Assembly: GCA_964036045.1 (NCBI GenBank)
Contig: OZ038391.1
Coordinates: forward strand, 42,543,621-42,607,620
Reading direction: 5' to 3'
Length of the DNA stretch: 64,000 bases
Origin: Eutreptiella sp. 'Long Island Sound 2002'
Lineage: Eukaryota; Euglenozoa; Euglenophyceae; Eutreptiales; Eutreptiaceae
The position numbers and the translations under genes were made by a program. The notes below the pieces were generated by a model. That model did not search any database. It saw nothing but the letters and a program-made list of their open reading frames with translations, and was not told the origin of the DNA. This document shows positions 11,101 to 23,100 of this stretch, one piece after another; position 1 is the stretch's first letter, and each line of letters starts with the position of its first letter.

Positions 11101-14100
11101 ACAATGATGTGCCCGCTGATGTGATCGATGACACCTCCAGTGTGGGTGACGGCGGTGTGCACGATCGTGACGAAGCGGTCGTACGCGCCGTGGACGGAGG
11201 CCTGGGATGCAGAAGTGCAGGGGACAGCGGCGCGGACGACGGCAGGAGTTTGGGCACTGGCGACTGATATGGCCCAGTGTCCCTTACATTCACTTGCATC
11301 TTCAGTCTTCCCCGTTTCGTGTCAGAGCTGGAGGAGTGATGCACATCCACTTGGGCTGTCATGTCAGAGTTGCTGCCAGTGGCCCCACAACTTGAAATCA
11401 CGCGTCACAAAATTGCAATGCGTGATACCGTGGCAGGGTGCGATGATGCTGCAGTGCGCGATGAGCGTGCCGTGCGTGATGATACGGTGGTGGTGATGGC
11501 ATTGTAGTGTGAAACGATGTGTGACGATACCCCAGCACTTGTGCATGTTGCAGTGCCGGACCCACGGCTGCGTGGCGTTGCACGGGTGTGTGCGTGTGTG
11601 CGCCAAGGTCATGATTCCAGTCATGCTCAAACTGCGAGGTTCAACGGGCCTACAGTCCTGCCACTACTGCTAACCATGAGGCCAGTGGTCTGCCCTGCAG
11701 GGGGGCTGCCCTGAGGGGCCGACGAATTCCATATGTGCAGGCGCCACCAACGTACCACGGCCCCCATCCCTAAGACCCCACCACGAAGCAAGTGTAGTGT
11801 GTGTGTGTGCGTGGGTGTATTGTGAATGGGCAGGGAATCGTGGAGGGGGTTGGAGGACGCGGCGCGATATGCGGGGGCACGGGGCACCTGAAGTCCCGCA
11901 TATGCATGTGTCACAAGGATAGCGGCAGACTTCCGCGTCAGCTTGGCCCCAACCCCTGCCTCGAGACCATCCGCGGAGGCTACGTCGCCGCTGCCCGCGA
12001 CGGTGCGGCCGGCCTTCAGCATCCGCCCCAGCAACGTCAAGCGGCTCACGGTGCGGGCGTAGTCCTTCAAATGCGTCCGGCGGGCGGTGCGGGAGATAGG
12101 GCGCTGTTCGCCGTCGGTCCCCGTGTTGTTCTCTGCCTGCGGCTGCGGCACCTGAGGGCCCAAGGCAGACTGTACCCGAGGGCTCAAGGCAGACTGTACC
12201 CGAGGGCTACCCAAGGGGGACTGCAGGCTGCTGCCGTCCGACACAACGGACTCCGCAGTGATCCTGCTGTCCATTCTGTCGGTGTCGGACAGGTATCGCG
12301 CGCTCCGAAGGTCCACCGCTGAGGCCGCGTCCGACACACGTTCAATCGGGATGCCGCCTCGCCGGACGAACACCGCCTCGGGGATGTACCCCTTGTACTC
12401 TTGGAGGCGATTCATCAGGACAGTGAACGAGTTCTGCATTCGGGTGAACTCGGTGACGAAGGACCTAATGGCACATGGAGACTTGCATAGGGCATGAAGG
12501 AGGGTGCCATAAAGGCTGCGTGAGCATGTCGGTTAGTACTTCTGGACCTACGTAGATGTTCGCCTTTGGAGGAGGGGTTTCCCCGCGTGGATGGGTGGGT
12601 TGGTTGTCCATCCGTTGGGCAGGTTCAAAAAAAATGTGAGAGGTGGGGAGCCCGCTCGGCTAACCCCAACAGCTGGGGAAACTTGCTTTTGTCCCAATTG
12701 GGGAACACTCCACCAACAAAACACAACGCCACATAACATCCGGCGCAGCAAGGGCAATCGAAGACATGGTGGTTAGAGATGAGGACGGCGACATCTTCAC
12801 CAGCGAAACCCTGAGGGCCAGGGGCAGCAGGCAGGTCCAACTCAAGAACTACCCCCCAGGACGACGAGGAATCTACATGTCCGAGGTTAATATTGCCTTC
12901 AAGGATAACTTGTGTTGAGGGGTGGAGGGCCACAAAGGCTAGCAGGTTACTGTGTGGGCCAATGCGTGTACGGTGCCATGCCTTTTGTGCAGGGCTGTAA
13001 GCCTACTGCCATCGAATCACCAACTCGACGCCGGGGCCATGAAAAACAAAGAAAACAGTGAAAAACGCGGAAAACGGAGGAGAAATGGGGGAACTAGGGT
13101 TCTTCCCAAAGATTTGCAAGCACTAGACAACATCAAGGACACCATTTCCTTTAGTAATGGCGTTTTTACGGTGCATTCACAACACCATTTAATGCAAATA
13201 TAGAACCCATATTGCGTACTATATTGCTTCTCCGAGCGCACCTTCTTCCACATGGAAAACGGTCAACATTACAAGAGGTGTGTGGAATGCACAGGGTTTG
13301 GATTGTTCTTTCATGCTGTCCCATGACTTGTGAATATCAAAATCACATTTGTCTTCGGCCACAGAGGCTTGGTACAACAATCACTCACCACTTTCAACCA
13401 ATGCATGCACATTGTAAGGAAACATGAATGGGTACATGGCACTTGCCTTGAGGAAAAGATGTGTGCTTGCTTTGCAAATTCCACGTGCTTGGACACATAC
13501 TTCTACAGTTTCGCATGCAATGCCCCCAAACAGTCCAAGCTGTTTGCTCCAAGCATCAACACTTCCTTGATGCATCAACACTGATCCACCACTGCTGCTT
13601 GACTGCCCAGCTCACAAAAATGGAACCATTGTGTGGCCAAAAACTCGGGGGATCCACGGCGGACAGACTACAAAAGTGACAAGTCATGGCCCAAAGGTAA
13701 CAACACGAGATAAACACTCTTCCCACCGTGGGCTTGTTAAAAACCTACTCACCACCACTCACCGACTGAAAAACGGGCACATGGTGAACTCACCAAAAAT
13801 GACCAAAAAGTCGGTGACCTTACAGTCCTGTTTGTGTGACCTGCTTTTGTCGCTTCAGGTTGTTCATGTCTCTTTTCAGTTTTTCGATTGCAATTGGTCA
13901 GAGTGTGATGGCAGTCCCATTGCTCAGCATTGCAGCATCACCGCCCCTGTGGCATCCACTGCCCTGCCAACGTTGTCAGCCTTGTCATTCCCATGATTGT
14001 GAAACTCAGAGTGTACTCTGCACCACATCTGATGTGGGACGTGCACACAGGGCCAAAGAGTTCTGGGTCACCAGATGTTACCCATCAGTGGTGCGCTGCA

Positions 14101-17100
14101 ACTCCAGATTTTGGTGTTGTTGGTGAAGTGCGGTCCGGCCCCAGAGCTACGGGGGCTTTCAAGCTCCTGCCGGCACGCAAGAGGTCACAGACCCAGAGCA
14201 TCAGCTGCGATGGACTACGATCACTTACAAGTGGCCTACTGCAGCCACGTATTGCGGCCAAGATCAATGTGGTGTGTTTGGGTCCGCACTCCTTTCCCTC
14301 CATTGCTCCCTGTAGGGTTGGCCAGGAATGCGTTCATGGGGCATATTGTTTTGAAGAGGTAATTTTCTCATACGTGCCTTCTGTCAGCAGGTGTCATTGC
14401 CGTGCAAATTCTGAAATTTGGGAAACACTTCATTCTGAAGACAATTGGGGCTATCAAACCCGTTTGTTCTGAACGAAAATATCGCAGGTGAAAGGAATGA
14501 TGTTTGGGTTCTGGCCTGCCCCAGATCAAAAGGCTTGGCAGCATATACCCTCCATGGTATCTCCACATTCCCGATAAAAAAACAAGGAGAGTGATGTGCC
14601 ACAGTGCACTTCTGGTTGCCGACGCTCATATCATTTTGCTACACTTCTGGTCGGGAGATTAAATACCGTCCAACGTGCAGTGTGTTCACTGCACACAATG
14701 CAATCCCAAAGGAAGCAGAAGGAGCGCTGGGCTCGAGTTCACCCCCCAGTCTCAGAACATTCCTGGCGATGGGGTGCGGGGAAGCCTAAGAGGCGGGAAA
14801 AGGATTTCGTTGCGTCGAAATCCGGCCACTGACATATGTCTCGGCATCGTTGCCGATTGTGCCAACTTTGTACGTTTTAGGGGGTCACAGCCCTTGTTGC
14901 CTCATTTGTGTCCATTGTCCGGTTTGGGGGGGGGGGGGTTGGGCGGGAAGAAAATTGCTCTGCGGGGGGGGGGTGCCACGGAAGCCCATTTTCCCAACCC
15001 CCCCCCCCTCCCTCCTTGGCCGCCGTGACGGGAGGGGGGGGGTTCAGGGCGGGGGCGCCCGACCTGCCGTGCCGGGGGGGGGGGGGGTCAACCCAACATC
15101 TATGGCTCAAAATGATACCCACGTCGCGCTGATCATTTTGATTACTCAAACGTGGAGGGGGGGGAAATTATTGGTGGAAAAAAAATTTTCGGGCCAAATT
15201 TTGTGTTCCTGTGCCCTTGGCGCCAACATCCGTTCTTACACAAAACAAAGGGCCCGACACGGAACCCCATTTCTCCAACCCCCCCCCCCCCCCCCTCCTT
15301 CGGCGGGCGTCCATGTCACCCCCCCACCCGCAGAGCAATTTTCAGGTTGTTTTCAGGTTGCCTTGGTGGGGTGTATTCAGAAAGCCCTTGAAAAGGGGTA
15401 TTCGAAACGCCCCAGGTTTGCATGCTTTACTGACGAGATGTTTGAGATTTTCGTCCGTTTTGGACGGTGCCTGTGTTGCTTGCTGCCTTGGTTTGTCAAC
15501 AGGCGGCTACCATGCCTTCATAAAAATTCATGCCCTGTGCTGTTGCTTCCCCCGAAGCACCACAAAAGCCTTTGGTGCGCAAAAGAGCTCGCTCTGGGGG
15601 TGCTGAGTGGGTGCAGGTGAGTCATCATCACCCTGGCAGCAGAGCCAAAAGCCGGCTGCAAGGTCCGGTTGACTAAACAACGAAACGTGGGCCTCACAAC
15701 TGACAGCCTGTGGGCTATGCCTCTTAACACAGGGCGGGCGCCAGAGAAAGAACGCAGGCTGCAGGATTGGGAAAAATTGAGAAAATATGTCCCTGTCCAC
15801 AAACAGGGCGATGTTTGTCCAAATGGGGTCCCAGCCCTGCCTGAAAAAGGCAAGGCAAATGACAACGATGATTCAGAATAAACGTGATGGAACTGTGTAG
15901 CGCATGTTTGTGTGCACGGTCCAATTTGCAGCTCTGTGCTGAAAAATGTGAGCACCTACCCCCTCCCCCCACCTAACCCTACATTTCTGAAACTGCCTTT
16001 TCTCACAGATTTCAACAAGTATGCACCCCCCCCCCCCCCTATGTGGTGACATGTTTGCAAATCAGAGCACAACTTGTAAAAAAAACCCACAAAATAGCAA
16101 AACGTTGGCAAAATTGGCACATTCTGAATGAGGCCGAGAGATATGGAAACTGCAGGAGAATGTGAGAATACACAGACACGTGCGATGTCCACAATTGTTT
16201 CGCAACACCCCCTGGCCACACAACCACTACCCTTGTCACCCCACATGAGTTGCATGGGCTGTTTCCTTTGTGGATGTGGGCTCTATCATTCCCTCGCTGT
16301 CTCTGCTAGACTGCCCTCCCCCGCCCATTTGGCGGGGAAATTGTTGTTCGGCTCCATGCATCCTTCCATGCAGCTCCTAAGTCGTTGGTCCACCAACAAT
16401 CGCGCGGGTGCCGACGGTTGACCGTAACCGCCAGTCCGAGGGGGAGTCCTTGAGTTAAAAGCAAACGAAGCGGGTCGTGGTAGGGAGGCTTTTGGCAGAA
16501 ATATGAGCAGGGCGGTCCTTAACGAAGAAAAAAAAAACTGTTCCTGTACCCAGGTTGTCCAAAATGACCGCATGTAGCTCATATGTTCAACCATGGTTGG
16601 TGGCGGTTGGCGGTTGGCGGTTGGCGGTTGGTGTTGGCGGTTGGCAGTTGGCAACTGGCGGTTGGTGGTGGTTGGCGGCGGTTGGTGGTTGGTGATTGGT
16701 GGCGGTTGGCAGTGGTTTGGCGGTTGGCGGTTGGCGGTTGGTCGCTGCTGGCGGTTGGCGGCGGTCAGTGGTTGGCGGTTGGTGGCGGTTGGTGGTTGGT
16801 GGCGGTTGGTGGTTGGCGGCTGGTGGTCCCTTGGGGCGGTCCTTAACAAAAAAAAATCTCGGTCCCAAAGGACCGCCCTGAATATGAGATGCCAAAATGG
16901 ATTTCGTTGCAGTTGGCCAGCGCGACGCCAACCCATTTTGCCCACCAAATGCCCCCAGACAATACCGACTCGGGGCCAAGGCAGAGCACACAGAGCCACA
17001 CCGAGTGAACACTGGGACATCCTCAACCCTCATCTCTGCGGCATCCACCATTCTGTCCATGATCTCCTCCATGCGCTTTGAGAGCTTGAACGTAAACCAA

Positions 17101-20100
17101 ATCCCGAGGAGCACCGTGATCAGCAGAACGCCGAGCAAAATCGCAAGACCCATAAACAAAGTTTCCTGCAGGGCCTGCAAGTCCTTTGCTTCGACTTCAT
17201 TCAGGTGGGCCATCTGCAGGACAGTCGCATGCAACACCAACGCCTCTTCACCGCCTGTTGCATGTCATTTTGTTGTCTTGTTGGGGTTAAGGGTTGCAGG
17301 GAAGCATTGGAAGGGGGGGAGGGGGAGGGAGGGGGGGTCTGGGACCAAAAAGTCTGTGTGCCAAAAATGGCCCGACAAGATTTCCCCCATTGTAACTTTC
17401 GTTTTTTCCCACGATGGTCACTTTGGTCTGGGGGGGTTTAGTGTACGGCCATTCTAATACTTCCCTGGCTCTGGGTTGCAGGGGAGGGCACTCCAGTGGA
17501 AGGGCCTTGGGTAGGGTGACTGAGCTCGCCCTCACCCCAGTCTGAGCAACCGTGTGAATCTGCGTGAGGACCACCTAGAGTCGCCAATGGCATGTGAGAC
17601 CCCCGCGAATATTCCCTGACCTCCAGCCCACTGCAACAGCTATGGCAGATCAATGACTGAAACGCGCTCCACGAACCCAGAGGATTCAACAAACAGTCAT
17701 CCCTGTTGGAGCCGTGGCGCCCTGCACAGTGGCCCCCGAGTCTCAGTATCGCGGGTCAACTCCATGTCATTCAGAGCACCCCCCCCCCCCGCCCCATGAG
17801 CATGCACCTCTGCATTGGCACATGGTTGTTCGTCCACGTGCCTCGGAACTGAGCTGGCGGGGAAAAGGGAGGCAACGGGCGTTGGGGGGCGGGGGGTGGT
17901 GGTTCACAATCACCTTTTGACCCAAAAATTGGCAGCTCCTCACATCCACAGCATGCCATGTGTCATCCCTTCTCTGCACCTTCCTGAGTTCAACACCCCA
18001 GTGCCCCCCCCCCCCCCCACCCTCTCCCCTTTGCATACGCACGGCCCAGATCAGGGGAAGTAATGATCAGACGGAAATTGTGCTGTTTATCCTTTTTTGT
18101 ATGGTGCACCTTTTGTCAAAGTTCACAAAAAAAATGCAACTAGAAAAATTTTTTCAAATTTGAACGGTATGGGGAGGGAGTGCTTGAATGGCTGCCAGGG
18201 CCCTGCTGATGCCACTGCCCATGGTGGAGTTTTCCCGTTTTGGTTTTGCTGTGTTCTTTCTTTCTTTCCAACAAAAACAGTCCGCGACTATTAACCAACA
18301 CATCGCCATACGGGGGGTGGGTGAACAGGAGAGGTTGTGCCACACAAACCCTGAAAAAAGCTGAACAAACTGATGCACAAAACTTTCACACAGAATTTGC
18401 TCAACAGAACTTGTCTCCCGCGACCTTTCAGGGCTCTCTAAAGACAAGCGAAGGGCCGAAGAACCTGCCGCTCGTCTGCTGCTTCCAGCACCTGCTTCCC
18501 ATTGTCCCCAGAAGTCTGCACCAACTGCTGCGTTTCCGTGACGATGGCCCGCGCCTCATTCTCTGCGGACCCCTTGATCCGCCGCACCCGCTCTTCAGAG
18601 CGTTGCTCCGTCTGCAGGACCTCCCGCATCGTGCGCGCCTCATGTGCGGCCAATCGGCCGCGCAGCTCTGCGACGTCCCGCTCCAGCTCCGTCAGGGCGA
18701 TCTGCGTCATCTGCGCGCTGGCGCTGTGCGTGTGGGCGCGCTCCACCCCCACCGCCACGAAATAGCCCAGGCCCCCGAACGCCCGGGGAGACACCTCCCA
18801 AAGCGTCCCGTGCACCTGCACGTTCACGCGGCCCGGCACTGCGCCGCGCCGTGGCTGCAGCCAAGCGCCCAAGAGCGCTAGCGCGCCCTCCGACGCGGCG
18901 GTCAGCGGGACGCTACGGAGCGCGCCGCTGACGTTGTGGGTGCTGCGGCCCTCGCGCGTGCCCATGAGGGTCAGATCGGTGTCGTTAAGCGCGACCGCGA
19001 TTTGAATTTGGGTGCCGTTGGCGAACGAGTCCGTCCGCAGCACATCCTCCAGGTCCTCCAGAGGCACGTCCACCCCCGCCACTCCCGCGACCCCGGGCCC
19101 CGCGCTGCGCAGCGGGAGCACGTGCGACATCACCATCCGCCCCGTGAAGTCCTGCAGTGCCGGGCCCTGGACGTGCGGGGGAGCCCCAGCGGCCCTCCTT
19201 GACCAGACTGCGCAGTCCGGGGCGTACCCACACGCCGGACCACAACCGCCGGTGCTGGCGCACGGGAGCGGCAGGGGCTGGGGGGTCTCGGTGGTGAAGC
19301 GGGTTGACCAGGACGTGGTCTGCGCCAGGTCGGGCCGCCAGGCCACCAGCTCCCGCCGGACTGCCTGCGTCCCGTTGGTCGTTGTGTAGTTCACGTGGAC
19401 GGCCATGACGGCCCCAATGGTCTGCGTCAAACGATGCGCCAGGGAATGAGCCTACTCACACTTGACTATGGAGGGGGGGGGGGTATGGGTATGGGTATGG
19501 GTTATGATGGATCGAGCCCTTGTGCCAAGTACCAGGCAAGCACCACCACGTGTCTCACCAGTTGTACTATGGTTGCCTCTTCGGGCTCGTGAGGCATCCG
19601 GGGCCCGCCACTGCTGTAGCCATGGGCCACGGGCCACGTAGACGGGTGAAACGGGTGTGCAGTGCAGTGTGCTGTGTACTCTCACAGCGGCTGTTACCAA
19701 GGGGGGGGGGTGGCTCCACGAGAAACCGCTGGGGTGGATGCCTCGCACGGAGGGTGCTGACAGGGCGGCCCATGCATTGGGCTGGTCTCACTGTAGATCC
19801 TCACATGGTGAGGCATGGACACTGCCTGGTCCATGCTCTCCCGAGCCCATGGCTGAGAGTGACAAGCCCCTGGTAAGGCTAACCTGGTAAGGGTCCCTTG
19901 CTACCCTCTTGGAGGACCGACCTGTCAGGGTGATCCACAGGCCATGGACCCCTCATGAGCATCCGGGGGCTCCAGGCCATTCGGGATACTCAGAGGGTCA
20001 AACCCTGCCAGTCCACAAGACCTCTTGTGACGGTGCAGGCCATGGACAGTCCCAAGGACTGACCAGTCAGGTGGGCCACATGCCACACACGCCTCTTGAG

Positions 20101-23100
20101 CATCCATGGGCTCCAGGCCACTCAGGACACTCCCAGGGTTAGCCCTACTGGTCCACAAGTCCTCTTGTGGCATGGGCATGTCCCACTCATGTACAGCCAC
20201 AGTTCAGTGAGCTAAGACACCGGGCTCGTGGCCACTTTTACCCAGGGGACACCGAACTGTGTGTGCATGAGACCCCCACTCTGCCGTGCGGAAATCAGGC
20301 TCTCCTGGAGACCATGTCTGGCAACCCCTATTTCTTCCACTTGGTCTGGCAGTGGTGGGGCTGCCCCATCCAGATAGCACCTTCCCCAGGGGGTGGTGTG
20401 CCCTGGTGGTGGAGGCCCCCTGTCCAGGCCCATCTGACTCGGCTATGGGGGGGGGGGGCTGAGAGTGGGACAGTTGTCCCTCTGCTAGTTCTGGGGGGGA
20501 GGCTGTAGGGGGCCAAACCATAAACGCGGAGTACATTTGCCGTTTGGTACTTTTGGTGTTACGCTCTTGGCTGTGTTTTGCGGAGGCAAGCGTCCAGGCT
20601 GTGGCTCTTGGGGGTCTCACAGCCACGTTGCAGTATCCCTGTCAGGCTCTGGCCGCGCCTCCTCCCCTTGGCTTTCATCACCTATTGTCCACCTGCGCTC
20701 AGAGTCCGTGGCATCCAGCGCCACCAACTGTTGGGGGGGGGGGTTTGGCACAAGGCCTGGGTTGGGGGGGGGGGCTCAGTAGTGCAATTGTGTGGATGAG
20801 AGGGGAATGTCTGTCCCATTGCTTACCAATGGGGGCGGCGGGGGGGGGGGGCTGGCAGGACCATCTCATACCCCTAACCACCCCCACCCCATCCCCCCTC
20901 TGGACAAGAGTCCGGTGATCTGGTGATCTGGTGATCCCTGTTCCTCTCAAACAGATGCTTCACCCGGTGGCAGAGGGGAGTGGGCGCCACAGGGGCCGTT
21001 GGTGAGCACTGGGACCAGCATTCCACTCTGACCCACAAAACGGCGTGTTTCCTTGACCACTCCTGAGCGGCACAAACGGCCTTGATCAACAACAGCAGGT
21101 CACAGAAAAGATCTAGCCCTGCAGACACCTGTTGTCCTACGCAGCACCCAATTAGCCGTTTATGGAACCCCTGGCCCCTGTACAACAGTGCGCCCGTTGC
21201 TGGTACACTACCTGATGGAGGTCGGTCATCTGGTGGAGACCCCTGCCACATGGTCCTGCTGCCCCTCCCCCGCTGCCTTCCCTTCGCACGCTCACGGACA
21301 CTGTACGGGGGAGCGGCACGCACCATGTGCCTTTTTTATTTGGATAATTTACCTGACACCATTGTTCTGCTTTGTTGTTGCCCCGTGAGGTGCTGTGCTG
21401 CTGAGCTGGTACCCCATTTCACCCTACATGCCCTGAGGAGTGCATTGTACATGCTATTCCCTAGTCTATAGCTCAGCAGCACAATGTCATTGTCTTGGGT
21501 TCGTGCCGGTACCCCTGTCTTCTACAACCACAGCAGTGCAAATGAGCAGGTTCCTGCTACTATTCTGGGCCCCTTGCAACGCCCTGGTGATTGCCTAGGC
21601 ATGCGATATGAGGTGAAGGGCACATGGAGTCCAATTTATGTTGGGACTCTTTATAAGGTGACAGTGACTGTCGATTTTGCACGCCATATTTTATGGTGAG
21701 CATTGTTGCTGAGCTTTATGTATGAATGCAGGTGGATCAGACCACGAGAGAGTGACGAGATACCCATTTTCCGGCTGTTTTCTTGGTGTCAATGTTGCTG
21801 TCCAGTGCCCTTCTGTGAGGGTCCGTTTGGGGGGTGTAATTGCCCAAAACGGTGCGCACCGTGCGCACAATGTGCACCCGCACCCACCACGTCTTGCACG
21901 AGCTTCTCGTTACTTCCTCTGCCCTCTTCAGCCCCAGCGCCGGACCACATTCGTCGTGGCTTCTCATCTTTGCACAGGCATCACTGGATACGAATCCTTT
22001 GGGCCTCATGTAATTATGTTTTGCGTCGTTTTGCTTTTGTCAATGCCTTGGCGATGTATGGCAGCGGAGTTAGATGCTGTCTATTACCCCACAGCGTGCA
22101 CTATGCACCTGCGAGCACATTTTATGTGCAGCAATTTTGACAATGGGTGAGGGTGTGCCGTTGCAAGCCGAAACTGGGAGTCTCAACGGACATCAGAGCT
22201 CTGCCATGGCCTGTTCCGTTTGCCTTTGTTTGTGAAGTCTTCTTCACCAAAGGCAACGAGGGTAAATCCAAGGGGATCAAGGACATGCATTGTTCCTTCC
22301 ACCTTCGCACCCATGCTCTCGCCTTCCTCTTTGCCTCACACCAACCCCCTTCGGCCGTCGCGCCGTTCACATCCCGTCCGTTTCCCCCTCCCCTTCTCCA
22401 AGAGGACCCCCCACACACACCCAGCCCTCCTGTAAACGATTTGGTTGATTAACCCGGATTCAGAAGATCAAATTGGAAGTGTGTGCAGCCGACTGTGGGT
22501 ACCAGGGAGTTAGTATAGTTCCTCAGCAACAAAGATGCAGGGCTGTGTGTTGCAAGAGACGTAGACGTTGTAAACACTTGTAGGCTAGTGCAGAGAATGC
22601 CAGGGTAGCCACCCGGAAGGGTTTCAGCGGGTAGTAGAGAGTCAGGGGAGGAGGCTGTAGCCATACAGAGCAGTAATGAAATGCGTCAGCCCCCCCCCCC
22701 CCCCGAATCAAATGGGCTGCCCCAGAGGGAGGAGGGCACGAGCAGAAGATAACCTCCGGACTACACCAATATAGACCGCCTGCGGGCGTCGCAATATAGA
22801 TTGTTGTGCCAGGGCGGGCCGACGCCAAGGAGCATTGCAGCGCTAGTAGACGCAGATCGCGTGCATCATACAAGGGAGCTGTGGGCACGTGCATGGGCAC
22901 TTCCAGCAGCCCTTCAGAGTGCAGGTTTGAGCTGAGGACGTTGGTCTCCTGCGCTCTGGAGAGCATCTGCAGGAAATGCTGGTCCACCCGCATGACGACG
23001 TGCTGTGCCATGGCAGTGGCATAAAATTGAGTGTTGTTCAGAAATGCGCCCTCGGTGTCCTGTTTGAAGGTGTTGATGATGTCATGGAGCCCCGCGCTGT

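Larger units (their letters stand above)
12465..17001 (-). other. Receptor intron 5 (4.5 kb)
   Basis: This long intron is bounded by GTGTGG and CATTAG in the model. It contains one dispersed repeat (14041), the 17-bp inverted-repeat element, hAT copy 1 and poly-G/C runs. No additional minus-strand exon was recognised. Confidence 0.5.
19422..22753 (-). other. Receptor intron 3 (3.3 kb)
   Basis: The intron contains the 142-bp tandem duplication, several poly-G runs and the opposite-strand SH3/Tudor-like ORF. No further receptor exon was recognised. Confidence 0.5.

Noticed and set aside
16593-17081. Long Gly/Trp/Val ORFs over the hAT minisatellite
   Set aside because: They are produced entirely by the GGCGGTTGG array in an element with no coding capacity.
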